Source: Amycolatopsis sp. cg9
Lineage (GTDB): Bacteria > Actinomycetota > Actinomycetes > Mycobacteriales > Pseudonocardiaceae
Length of the DNA: 64,000 nucleotides
Direction of reading: 5' to 3'
NCBI RefSeq assembly: GCF_041346945.1
Contig: NZ_CP166850.1
Coordinates: 310,001-374,000 of the forward strand
Shown piece after piece: positions 32,539 through 41,800 of this stretch. The translations under genes were made by a program, and so were the position numbers. How positions within the stretch are numbered: the stretch's first letter is position 1; every line of letters starts with the position of its first letter. A model generated the notes under the pieces. It made no database searches, was not told the origin of the DNA, and saw only the letters and a program-made list of their open reading frames with translations.

Positions 32539-34545
32539 ATGGCCGACCTCCAGCCCCTGCTCCACGACCTCGCGATCGCCCTGCGCGCGCCCACCGTCGT
32601 CCTGTCCGGCCGGGACGGGCAGATCCGCGGCGGCACGCAAGGACTCCTGCACGGCGACCTCCGGCTGCTCAGCGAAGCCGTCGTCACGGTGGACGGCGAC
32701 GAACCGGAGGCCATCGGCGGCGACGAGCCGGCCGCCGACCGGGCGCGGTTCACCGGGCTGCTGCGCCGGCTCGGCGAGCCCGGCCCCGACCCGACCGTCT
32801 GGCTGCGGCGCGACCGCACGGTCACGGCGGCCGGGATGACCGAGGAGCTTTCGCTGGTCTCGACGGCCGGTGCGAGCCGGCGCCGCGTCGTGGAGGTGGT
32901 GCTGGCGGCCGACTTCGCGCCGATCGACGAGATCAAGTCGGGCCGGGAGCGTTCCCCCGTCGCGCCCGCGGGCCACCGGTGGGCGGCGTCCTCGGCGGTC
33001 TCCGAAGTGACGGCCGAAGGCGCCGAAGTCGTCGTCGACGGGCCGCGGCTCCGGCTGCGCTGGACGGTCGACGGGGCGGCCACGCTGCGCTGGTCACTGC
33101 GGGTTTCCGACGAGCGGGCGCTGTTCGTCCCGGGCACCACCGCGGTGCCGCGCCCGCGGGTGCACGCCGACGACCGCCGGTTCACCGCGCTGCTGGACCG
33201 CGCGCTCGACGACCTCGGCGGGCTGCTGCTCGCCGAACGCGACCACCCCGGCGACGCGTTCGCCGGCGCGGGCGCGCCGTGGTTCCTCACGCTGTTCGGC
33301 CGGGACAGCCTGTGGGCCGCGCGGCTCGCGTTGCCGCTCTCGGTGGAGCTCGCGGGCGGGACGCTCCGGACGCTCGCGCGCGCCCAGGGCACGCGGCACG
33401 ACCCGGCGACCGGCGAGGCGCCGGGCAAGATCCTGCACGAGCAGCGCCGGGACCCGATCGAAACCCACGACGCCTCGCTGCCCGCCGAGTACTACGGGAC
33501 GGTCGACGCGACCGCGTTGTGGGTCTGCCTGCTGCACGACGCCTGGCGCTGGGGCCTGCCCGAGGACGAGGTCCGCGACCTGCTGCCGACGCTGCGGTTC
33601 GCCCTGGAGTGGATCACCGGCGCCGCCGACTCCGACGGCGACGGGTTCGCCGAATACCGCGACGAAAGCGGCCGCGGCCTGGCCAACCAGGGCTGGAAGG
33701 ACTCCGGCGACGCCGTCCGCTTCTTCGGCGGCGAGCAGGCGAAGCCGCCGATCGCGCTGGCCGAAGTCCAGGCGTACCAGCACGAAGCGGTCGTGCGCGC
33801 GGCTTCGCTGCTGACCGCGTTGGGTGAGCCCGCTCCCGGTCTTTCCGAATGGGCTGCCGCGCTTCGCACGCGGTTCCGGGAGAAGTTCTGGGTGTCCACT
33901 CCGGACGGTCACCACCCGGCGCTGGCCCTGGACGGCGACAAGCGGCCGGTGGACGCGCTGACGAGCAACATCGGGCACCTGCTCGGCACCGGGCTGCTGT
34001 CCGACGGCGAAAGCACTTCCATCGGGGCCCTGCTGCTGGATCCCGTCCTGGCGCCGGGATTCGGCCTGCGCACGATGAGCGCGTCGGCGGGCGGCTATTC
34101 GCCGTTGAGCTACCACTGCGGCTCGATCTGGCCCCACGACACGGCGATCGTCGTCCGCGGGCTCCAGCGCTCCGGCCAGTCCGCCCGCGCGGCTTCCCTT
34201 GGCGCACAACTGCTTTCGGCCGCACCGGCGTTCGGCTACCGGCTGCCGGAGCTGTTCGCGGGCTACGGCCTCGCCGAGACGTCCACCCCGCTGGCGTACC
34301 CGGCGTCGTGCCGCCCCCAGGCCTGGTCGGCGGCGGCCGCGGTCAGCCTGCTGATCGCGTTCCTCGGCCTGGACGCCGACGTTCCGGCCGGCACGGTGAC
34401 CCTGTCCCCGCCCCGGCCCAGCCCGATCGGGGCCCTGCGAGTGGCGGGACTTCCCCTGGCGGGCGGCACGCTGGACGTCGCGGTGGACGCCTCCGGGGAG
34501 GTCACCGAGCTGCGGCTGCCGCCGGGGTTCCGCCGGGTTCCCTAG
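32539..34545 (+). CDS. glycogen-debranching-like (alpha/alpha)6 glycosidase
   Basis: A 668-residue protein: N-terminal beta-sandwich of the glycogen-debranching N-terminal type (LSGRDGQIRGGTQGLLHGDLRLLS) and an (alpha/alpha)6 barrel (about 230-600) with WFLTLFGRDSLWAARLAL, ADSDGDGFAEYRDESGRGLANQGWKDSGD and YHCGSIWPHDTAIV. Acidic residues in the second and third segments are the probable catalytic pair. There is no signal peptide, so it acts in the cytosol, consistent with hydrolysing sugars imported by the divergent ABC system. The exact linkage is unknown. The final four bases overlap the convergent SRPBCC gene. Confidence 0.85.
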   Translation: MADLQPLLHDLAIALRAPTVVLSGRDGQIRGGTQGLLHGDLRLLSEAVVTVDGDEPEAIGGDEPAADRARFTGLLRRLGEPGPDPTVWLRRDRTVTAAGMTEELSLVSTAGASRRRVVEVVLAADFAPIDEIKSGRERSPVAPAGHRWAASSAVSEVTAEGAEVVVDGPRLRLRWTVDGAATLRWSLRVSDERALFVPGTTAVPRPRVHADDRRFTALLDRALDDLGGLLLAERDHPGDAFAGAGAPWFLTLFGRDSLWAARLALPLSVELAGGTLRTLARAQGTRHDPATGEAPGKILHEQRRDPIETHDASLPAEYYGTVDATALWVCLLHDAWRWGLPEDEVRDLLPTLRFALEWITGAADSDGDGFAEYRDESGRGLANQGWKDSGDAVRFFGGEQAKPPIALAEVQAYQHEAVVRAASLLTALGEPAPGLSEWAAALRTRFREKFWVSTPDGHHPALALDGDKRPVDALTSNIGHLLGTGLLSDGESTSIGALLLDPVLAPGFGLRTMSASAGGYSPLSYHCGSIWPHDTAIVVRGLQRSGQSARAASLGAQLLSAAPAFGYRLPELFAGYGLAETSTPLAYPASCRPQAWSAAAAVSLLIAFLGLDADVPAGTVTLSPPRPSPIGALRVAGLPLAGGTLDVAVDASGEVTELRLPPGFRRVP

Positions 34546-34946
34546 CGTTCGACGCGCTCCCGCACGGCCCGCAGCTCCTCGTCGACGACCGCCAGCTGCG
34601 CGTCGACCGCGGCCGGGTCGGTGTCCTCGGGGAAGAACAGGCTGAAGATCAGCTCGGCGCCGGTCAGGTTGGGCACCACGCGGGTGAACAGCCCGACGTT
34701 CGGGGCTTCGGCGCTGACGAAGTCGACGACCCCGTGCTCCCGCGCGACTTTGACCGCGACCAGCCGCGGGCCACCGTCGGCCGGGACGCGCCAGACGTCG
34801 TCGTGGTCGTGCTCGACGGCGGGCGCGAACCCCGGCGCCCATTCGGGCAGGTGGCGCGCGTCGGCCAGGTAGCCGAGGACGCGTTCGGGCGGAGCGGCGA
34901 TGGAGGTCGTGCGCGTCTCGGCGCGCCCGGGCCGGAATGCTGTCAT
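34542..34946 (-). CDS. SRPBCC (START-like) family protein
   Basis: A 134-residue helix-grip protein (TTSIAAPPERVLGYLADARHLPEWAPGFAPAV, and a C-terminal long helix TDPAAVDAQLAVVDEELRAVRERVER). Members bind hydrophobic ligands; the role here is unknown. It is divergent from the MarR gene with a shared palindrome between them, so it is a likely target of that regulator. Start ATG 34946; an in-frame ATG at 34964 would overlap the palindrome. Confidence 0.83.
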   Translation of the reverse strand: MTAFRPGRAETRTTSIAAPPERVLGYLADARHLPEWAPGFAPAVEHDHDDVWRVPADGGPRLVAVKVAREHGVVDFVSAEAPNVGLFTRVVPNLTGAELIFSLFFPEDTDPAAVDAQLAVVDEELRAVRERVER

Positions 34947-34957
34947 GGGGTTAACCG

Positions 34958-34971
34958 TACGCATCTGCGTA
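34958..34971. promoter_or_regulatory. MarR-type operator
   Basis: TACGCATCTGCGTA, six-base arms around TC, centred between the divergent SRPBCC and MarR starts. MarR proteins typically bind such short palindromes over their own promoters. Confidence 0.7.
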
Positions 34972-34999
34972 TCGTTTGTCCAAGCGTAAAATCCGGCGG

Positions 35000-35410
35000 G
35001 TGGACGAGGATCTCGGAGCACTCTGCGCGTGGGCGGGCCGCCGCCTGGCCGAGGCCGAGCAGCCCGTGCTGGCCGAGCACGGGCTCTCGATGTGGCAGTA
35101 CGTGGTGCTGTCGGCACTGGCCCACGGATCGGCGCCGAGCCAGCTGGTCCTGGCGCAGCAGATCCACTACGACAAGACCCGCCTGATCGCGCTGCTGGAC
35201 GGCCTGGTGACGGAGGGCCTGGTCAGCCGCGACCCGGACCCCGCGGACCGCCGGGCCCGGGTCGTCCGCCTGACCCCACTCGGCCTCCGGCGGCACGCCA
35301 CGGTCCGAGCCGCGATCCGGGTGGTGGAGGACGGCTTGCTCGAAGGCCTGGACGCCGAGACGCGGCGGGTGCTGCGGTCAGCCCTCGCCCACCTGGCGAA
35401 CGCGGACTGA
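35000..35410 (+). CDS. MarR-family regulator
   Basis: A winged-helix regulator of about 136 residues (EHGLSMWQYVVLSALAHG, LVLAQQIHYDKTRLIALLDGLVTEGLVSRDPDPADRR, the last being the DNA-binding wing with its conserved Asp-Arg-Arg). GTG 35000 places a GGCGG just upstream and leaves the palindrome outside the gene; TTG 34976 would add eight residues without a ribosome site. It probably represses itself and the SRPBCC gene. Confidence 0.87.
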   Translation: MDEDLGALCAWAGRRLAEAEQPVLAEHGLSMWQYVVLSALAHGSAPSQLVLAQQIHYDKTRLIALLDGLVTEGLVSRDPDPADRRARVVRLTPLGLRRHATVRAAIRVVEDGLLEGLDAETRRVLRSALAHLANAD

Positions 35411-35519
35411 CCGCAGGCAAGGTCTCCATTGAGTTCCAGCGGACCGCCGCGCGCAACGCAGACCGCGTGTCTCGCGACTCAAGAACGTTCAGGCCCCCGG
35501 ATCACTCCAGGAGATCACC

Positions 35520-36689
35520 GTGCCAGCCAGACCGGAAATCCCGCCGAATGGATCAGGTCAAGGAAAGCTGTACGACTTGATCTTGAAAGAGAGAGATCTG
35601 AGCAAGGAAGCCAAAGAACTTCACGCACGGTTGTTCGATCAAGAAACTGCGTTGATGCTACGCGGAAAACTCGACGACCTCCTGAGCACTATTTCATCGA
35701 TTGCAACAGACGACAACCTGTGGTCCAACCTGGCAGATCCAAGCAAACATGCACCCCTATCCCTGCAGGAAATCGAAAAAATCACTTCCGACGCCCCTCT
35801 GGCACTGCCCTACATCCTCAAGACATGGGGCTACAGCACTCCGCCGCCACCACCAGCAGAAGACTTAGTCAACGAAACTGTCGGCGCCTTGAGAGCCAGT
35901 CTTTCGTTCCAGGGAGACCGTCGCACCGCCGCACAGGAGGCCAGATGGCAGGTCATCACATTCGAAATGAGAGTACGCCGGCAAATCCCCAGACTCGACA
36001 ATCACGCTGACACAACAAAGCTCACGAACGCAGTTCTAACCGCCTGCACCAGGGCACGTCAATTGATTCTGCCCATTGGGTCGATAGTCGGCGCACTTGT
36101 CGGCGCAACCGGCAGAGCGTTAACGGAAAACGCGGATCCGAGGACGATCGAGGCGGTCAGCACCATCGCCGAGCAAGGTGCCCGATTCGGGCTTACAACG
36201 CTCACCGGCCTACTGACCACAAGTGACACTAGTCCACAGCGCACCCTCGCACCCGTCAACCTCACGGAGCAAATCGCTGTCGCCACACACCTGCACGCCG
36301 TAGTCGATATTTTGCAGTCCCGAAGTTCCCAAGGCGAAGAATACGGACGACTCATGAGAGCCGAGAGACATGCACGGAGAGCATACGATCTGGCCTCCCG
36401 GCTCAGCAGAAAAGACAGCGAACTACCCAGCGCCATCCAGAATTTGAGATCGAAACTGAAGGAAGCATCGAAGGCTCACCGCACAGGCCGACGAGACCTG
36501 AAAGAACTTTACAAGACAGTCAATGTGACGCTGTACGAAGCGTATGAAATCGCCACCGCGCAGGAGCGAAGTCGACCCAGTATCGTCGAGCCCCGCCGTT
36601 CCGCGGACAGGAAGACACGCCGGAGAAGTGACCCAGGGACGCGGCGCCGCGGTCCGGGTGATTTCGGGCCGGCTGGGCCACACCTGTGA
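35520..36689 (+). CDS. orphan helical protein of atypical base composition
   Basis: A 389-residue protein that I do not recognise. GTG start with AGGAG six bases upstream. It is helical and charged (about 15-60 and 300-360), with a Pro run (STPPPPPAED) near residue 107 and a Gly-rich hydrophobic segment LILPIGSIVGALVGATG near residue 182 that could be a membrane hairpin or core helix. The C-terminal 35 residues are Arg-rich and return to local base composition, so the end may have been extended through a lost stop. The gene body uses many A/T third positions, unlike every neighbour, which suggests recent transfer. It stands alone between a MarR gene and a terminator hairpin. Confidence 0.75.
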   Translation: MPARPEIPPNGSGQGKLYDLILKERDLSKEAKELHARLFDQETALMLRGKLDDLLSTISSIATDDNLWSNLADPSKHAPLSLQEIEKITSDAPLALPYILKTWGYSTPPPPPAEDLVNETVGALRASLSFQGDRRTAAQEARWQVITFEMRVRRQIPRLDNHADTTKLTNAVLTACTRARQLILPIGSIVGALVGATGRALTENADPRTIEAVSTIAEQGARFGLTTLTGLLTTSDTSPQRTLAPVNLTEQIAVATHLHAVVDILQSRSSQGEEYGRLMRAERHARRAYDLASRLSRKDSELPSAIQNLRSKLKEASKAHRTGRRDLKELYKTVNVTLYEAYEIATAQERSRPSIVEPRRSADRKTRRRSDPGTRRRGPGDFGPAGPHL

Positions 36690-36731
36690 CGATGGTGGTT
36701 GGCAGACGCACCTGCCTGCCAACCACCATCG
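36690..36731. terminator. bidirectional terminator hairpin
   Basis: CGATGGTGGTTGGCAG (36690-36705), ten-base loop, CTGCCAACCACCATCG (36716-36731): 16-base perfect arms filling the space between the stops of the orphan gene and the convergent GH51-like gene. Confidence 0.85.
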
Positions 36732-36733
36732 AC

Positions 36734-38731
36734 TCACGCCACCGAGCAGAGGGTGCCGTTGAGCGTGAACGCCACCGGCAGGATGTTCGGCCCGCCGTAG
36801 TCGGCCACGAAACCCACGTCAGCACCCGACGCCACCGGCGCCGACGACGTCACCGTCACCGCGCTGCCCGTCTGCGTCCACGTTCCGTTCCAGCCGCTCG
36901 TCACCCGCTGCCGCGCGGTCGGCCAGGTGAACGCCAGCGTCCAGTCGCCCACCACGTTCGCGGCCGTCACGTGGATGCCGCCCACGAAACCGCTGGCCCA
37001 GTCCGTCACGTCGGTCAGCTTCACCGTGCAGCTGCTCGCCGCCGGAGCGCCGGTGGTCAGCGTCGACGGCGGGGACGCCCACGACACGTTCCCCGCCGTG
37101 TCACGAGCCAGCACGTTCACCGCGTACCGGCTGCCCGGCACCAGGTTCCGGGCGGTGAACGACGTTCCGGCCGTCTCGCCCCACAGCTGGCCGTTCGCGT
37201 ACACCTCGTACTTCGCGATCGGGCGCCCGGCCGGAGTGGCCGCGGGCCAGGTGATCGTCGCGGTGCGGTCGGTCGTCGTGCCGGTCGGCTGACCCGGTGC
37301 GCCCGGGCCGGCGAAGGGGGAAACCGGGTGCAGGACCACGGTCGTCAGCGAATACGGCGGCAGCGTCTGCGTGCCGGCCGAACCCGCGGGGGCACTGGTG
37401 ATCGACGTCGCGCCGTTGGTGAAGGTCGAAACCAGCGGTGTGGCCGCGGCGGGCGTGTAACCCCGGTAGTCGAGCGTCACCGCGCGCGACGCATCGGGGT
37501 CCTTGTTGATCAGCAGCACCGCCAGGTCCCCGTTCGGCCGGCGGACGGCGTGCGCGCCGACGAGCGGGTCGTCCGCGGCGGCCCGGACGAACTGGTCGCC
37601 GGGACGCGCGAAGCCGCTCAGCACCTTCAAGCCGTAGTAGGGCGCGAACGGCGTGTTGAGCGCCGGCTCGCAGCCTTCGGGGAGGCAGGTCGCGCTCGAG
37701 AGCAGGCCGAAGTCGGCGTAGTCCGGGTAACCGGCCACAGTGGACAGTTTCGTCGCCCCGTTGTGCGCGTTCCACCAGTCCACCGTGAACACGCCGTTGG
37801 CCAGCAACGCGCTGTAGACGTCGGCGGCGAACAGCGCGCCGGGCTGGGTGTTCATGCCCACCGGCGTGTTCGTCTCGGTCAGCGCGATGCCCAGCGGGCG
37901 GCCCGCGTACCGCGCGATCTGCTCGCGGGCCAGGTAGATCAGGTCGCCGACCTGCTCCGTCTTCGTCAGCGCCTCCGCGGCCGTCGAACCGCCGGGGTAC
38001 CAGTGCAGGATCACGAAGTCGACGTGCGGGCCGGCGATCGACAGCACGGTCTGGTTCCACGTCGCGGTGTCGCCCTCGCCGACGATGCCGTCCGGCCAGT
38101 TCGCCGGGGTGGTCAGCACCGCGCCGATCTTCACCGCCGGGTCGGCGGCCTTCATCGCGTCGGCGTAGGCCACGACCTCGTTGGCGTAGGCGGTCGGGCT
38201 CTTGTCGGCGTGGTCGTCGGCTTCCCAGGCGGAACCGTAGTGGCCGTTGCCGTAGTTCTCGTTGCCGATTTCCCAGTACTTGACGCCGTACCCCCGCTCG
38301 ACGTTGGCGTACCGCACCCAGCCCGCCGCCTCCTGCGGCGACCCGGTGCCGTAGTTCGCGATGACGATCGGCTGGGCCCCGGTCCGCCGGACCCCGCCCA
38401 TGAAGGTGTCGAAATCGGTGCCGGGCGCGACGTAACCGCCCGGCGCGGTGTTGTCCTTCCAGTGGTAGATGTCGCCGTAGGACCCGCCGGGGTACCGCAG
38501 CACGCGCACGCCGGCACCGCCGAGCAGGTCGGCCACGGCGTCGGTCCCCAGCTGGCTGTCCCACACCGCGTGGTTGACGCCGATCCCGGTGTCCGGCACG
38601 GTGGCCAGCCCCGCCCGGACGTCGACGGTGACCGTCGCTCCGGGTGGTTCGGCGGCTTCGGCGGCGGGCACCGCCGCGGCGAGCACGGCGATCACCGGCC
38701 ACGCTGCCCAGCGCAGACGTCGTGCTGTCAT
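36734..38731 (-). CDS. secreted GH51-like glycoside hydrolase with FnIII and CBM2
   Basis: A 665-residue exported enzyme: signal peptide 1-27; clan GH-A barrel with VLRYPGGSYGDIYHWKDN, the acid/base in YWEIGNENYGNG (Glu of GNEN) and nucleophile candidate in ALTETNTPVG; a beta-domain about 390-450; fibronectin III about 455-545; C-terminal CBM2 about 555-665 with Cys near both ends (SCTVKLTDV, TLCSVA). The RYPGG/GNEN pattern resembles alpha-L-arabinofuranosidases of GH51, though endoglucanases share the fold. The palindrome at 38769 upstream suggests LacI-type control by a plant-sugar signal. Confidence 0.85.
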   Translation of the reverse strand: MTARRLRWAAWPVIAVLAAAVPAAEAAEPPGATVTVDVRAGLATVPDTGIGVNHAVWDSQLGTDAVADLLGGAGVRVLRYPGGSYGDIYHWKDNTAPGGYVAPGTDFDTFMGGVRRTGAQPIVIANYGTGSPQEAAGWVRYANVERGYGVKYWEIGNENYGNGHYGSAWEADDHADKSPTAYANEVVAYADAMKAADPAVKIGAVLTTPANWPDGIVGEGDTATWNQTVLSIAGPHVDFVILHWYPGGSTAAEALTKTEQVGDLIYLAREQIARYAGRPLGIALTETNTPVGMNTQPGALFAADVYSALLANGVFTVDWWNAHNGATKLSTVAGYPDYADFGLLSSATCLPEGCEPALNTPFAPYYGLKVLSGFARPGDQFVRAAADDPLVGAHAVRRPNGDLAVLLINKDPDASRAVTLDYRGYTPAAATPLVSTFTNGATSITSAPAGSAGTQTLPPYSLTTVVLHPVSPFAGPGAPGQPTGTTTDRTATITWPAATPAGRPIAKYEVYANGQLWGETAGTSFTARNLVPGSRYAVNVLARDTAGNVSWASPPSTLTTGAPAASSCTVKLTDVTDWASGFVGGIHVTAANVVGDWTLAFTWPTARQRVTSGWNGTWTQTGSAVTVTSSAPVASGADVGFVADYGGPNILPVAFTLNGTLCSVA

Positions 38732-38768
38732 GGGAAGTCCATCCTCTCGTCGGGCACGAACGGATGAC

Positions 38769-38782
38769 TGAGAGCGCTCTCA
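38769..38782. promoter_or_regulatory. LacI-family operator upstream of the GH51-like gene
   Basis: TGAGAGCGCTCTCA, a perfect 14-bp palindrome 37 bases upstream of the start. It shares the GAGCGCTC core with the CebR box at 3045 but differs at four positions (GGG to GAG on each arm counted with its mirror), so a CebR paralogue or CebR with lower affinity may act. Confidence 0.75.
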
Positions 38783-38810
38783 GAGAGAGAACCACCGCGC
38801 GGCCCGCAAG

Positions 38811-41800
38811 TCAACGAAAGTCCCGGGACGGCCCCGCGCGCATCGAGAGATCGATGCGTTCGAGCCGGTCGGCGACGAGCGTGACCACCCCTTCGGCCGC
38901 TTGGGCGCACCCGCGGACCAGCAGCGCGGCGCTGGTGCGGGCGACCAGCCGCTGCCGCCGCCACAGGCCGGGCGAGACGAGGACGTTGGCCATGCCGGTC
39001 TCGTCTTCGAGGTTGAGGAAGGTGATCCCGCCCGCGGTCGCCGGGCGCTGCCGGTGGGTGACCGCGCCGCCGACCCACACCCGCGTGCCGTCCCGCACGC
39101 GCGCGAGTTCGGCGGTGGTGATCGCGCCGCGCGCGTCGAGCAGCTCGCGCAGGTACTCCACCGGGTGGCTGTCCGGGGAAACGCCGGTGGCCCACAGGTC
39201 CGCGGCGGTGATCTCCAGCCGCGTCATGCCCGGCAGCGCGGGCGCGTCGAGCCCCGGGGCGAGGCCGGGCAGGTGCCCGGGCCGGGTGGCCGCCGCCGCG
39301 CCGGCGGCCCACAGGTCCTGCCGCCGGTCGCCGCCGAACGCCCCCGCGGTCGCGAGGGCTTCGACGGCGTTCTTCTTCAGCCGGACGCGGCGGGTGAGGT
39401 CGCCGACGCCGTCGTACGGCCCGCCGGCCTCGCGCTCGGCGACGATCGCCGCGGCCGGGCCGTCGCCGAGGTGGCGGACCCCGGCGAGGCCGAGCCGGAG
39501 CGCGACGCCGCCGGTGCTGCCGGGGTCGGGTTCGAGCGTGGCGTGGACGAGACTGGCGTTGAGATCCGGTTCGCGGACGTGAACGCCGTGCCGGCGGGCG
39601 TCGGCGACCAGCGATTGCGGGCTGTAGAACCCCATCGGCTGGGCGCGCAGCAGCCCGGCGCAGAACGCGGCCGGGTAGTAGCGCTTGACCCACGCGCTCG
39701 CGTACACCAGCAACGCGAACGACATCGAATGCGCTTCGGGGAAGCCGTAACCGGAGAAGGCGTGGATCTGCTCGAAGATCCGGGTGGCGAGCTCGCGATC
39801 GATCCCGTTGGCTTCGCACCCGGCGAAGAACCGCGCCATCAGCGCCTTCATCTTCGCGCTCGACCGCTTGGCGCCCATGGCCCGCCGCAGTTTGTCGGCT
39901 TCGGCCGGGGTGAACGAAGCGACGTCGACCGCCATCTGCATCACCTGCTCCTGGAACAGGGGAACACCGAGGGTGCGGTCCAAACTGGACGCCAGCAGCG
40001 GGTGCGCGTGCTGCCACTCCTCGTCGCCGCGGCGGCGCCGGATGTAGGGGTGCACCGAGCCACCTTGGATCGGGCCGGGCCGGATCAGCGCGACTTCGAC
40101 GACGAGGTCGTAGAACTTCCGTGGCCGCAACCTGGGCAGGGTGGCCAGCTGGGCGCGGGATTCGACCTGGAAGACGCCGATCGCGTCGGCTTCGCAGAGC
40201 ATGTCGTAGACGGCCGGGTCGGCCAGGTCGAGCTTCCCGAGGTCCACTGTGGACCCGTGGTGCTCGGCGACGAGGTCGATCGCGTAGTGCAGCGCGGAAA
40301 GCATGCCGAGGCCGAGCAGGTCGAACTTGACCAGCCCGACGGCGGCGCAGTCGTCCTTGTCCCACTGCAGGACGCTGCGGTCGGCCATGGCCGCCCATTC
40401 CACCGGGACCACTTCGGACACCGGCTGCTTCGACAGCACCATGCCGCCGGAGTGGATGCCGAGGTGGCGCGGGAAGTCTTCGATCCGCGCGGCCAGCTCG
40501 AGGACGTCGCCGGGGATCGCGCCGTCCGTCTGCTGCTTCGTGGCGGCGACCCCGCCCCAGCGGTCGACGAGCTTGCTGTAGGCGTCCTGCTGCCCGGGAC
40601 TGTGCCCGAGCGCCTTGGCGGCGTCGCGGATCGCCGAGGGCGCCCGGTAGGTGATGACGTTCGCGACCTGCGCGGCGTGGAAGCGGCCGTGCTTGGCGTA
40701 GACGTACTGGATGGCTTCCTCGCGCCGGTCGGACTCGATGTCGATGTCGATGTCCGGCGGCCCGTCCCGCTCCGGGGCGAGGAACCGCTCGAACAGCAGG
40801 TTCCACTTGACCGGGTCGGCGTGGCAGATCCCGAGGGCGTAGCAGACGGCGGAGTTCGCGGCCGAACCGCGGCCCTGGCAGAGGATGTTCGCCTCCTTGC
40901 AGAAGCGGACGATGTCCCAGACGACGAGGAAGTAGCCGGGGAAGCCGAGGTCCTCGATGACGGCGAGCTCGTGGTCGAGCTGGGCGTACGCCCGGGGGTT
41001 CGCCTCGCGCGGGCCGTAGCGGTCCGCCGCGCCCGCCCGGGTCAGCTCGCGCAGGTAGGACATCTCGTCGTGCCCGGACGGCACCGGGAACGGCGGCAGG
41101 TCGGGGGCGACCAGCCGCAGGTCGAAGGCCACTTCCACGCCGAGCACGGCGGCCCGCCCGACGGCGCCGGGGTAGCGGCGCTCGAACCGGCGCCGCTGCT
41201 CCATCCCGGACCGCAGGAACGCCTGCCCGGACGGCGGCCGCCACCCCTCGAGGTCTTCGGCCGACCGGCGCGCCCGGACCGCGGCCACCATGTCCGCCAC
41301 GACGGCGTCGTCGGGCCGGGCGTAGTGCACGTTGTTGGACACGACGGTCGGCAGCCGCAGCTCACGCGCCATCCCGTCGAGCAGGTCGTTGGCCGCGTCG
41401 TCGAGCGGCAGCCGGTGGTCGATCAGCTCGACGGCGACGTGCTGCCGCCCGAACCGGTCGACGAGCCGCTCGAGTTCGGCGTACGCGGCGGCGGCCCCGT
41501 TGCGGGCGAGCGCCTGGCGGACCGCGCCCTTCCGGCAGCCGGTGAGCACGACGACGTGCCCGGCCAGCTCGTCGGCCAGTTCGTCGACGTCGTAGACGGG
41601 CCGCCCCTTCGCCCCGCCGGCGAGCTGGGCGCGCGAGATGACGCGGCACAGCCGGTGGTACCCGTCCTGCTGCCGGGCGATCACCAGCAGGTGCGACCCC
41701 CGCGGATCCGGTTCCCCGGCTTGCGGCGCGGGCAGGTCGAGCGACAGCTCGGCCCCGAACCCGACGCGCACCCCGAGCTCCCGCGCGGCGTCGTTGAAGC

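Noticed and set aside
35429..36010. Second frame overlapping the start of the orphan gene
   Set aside because: It lacks a ribosome site and recognisable composition, while the 35520 frame has both a good start and a consistent helical protein.
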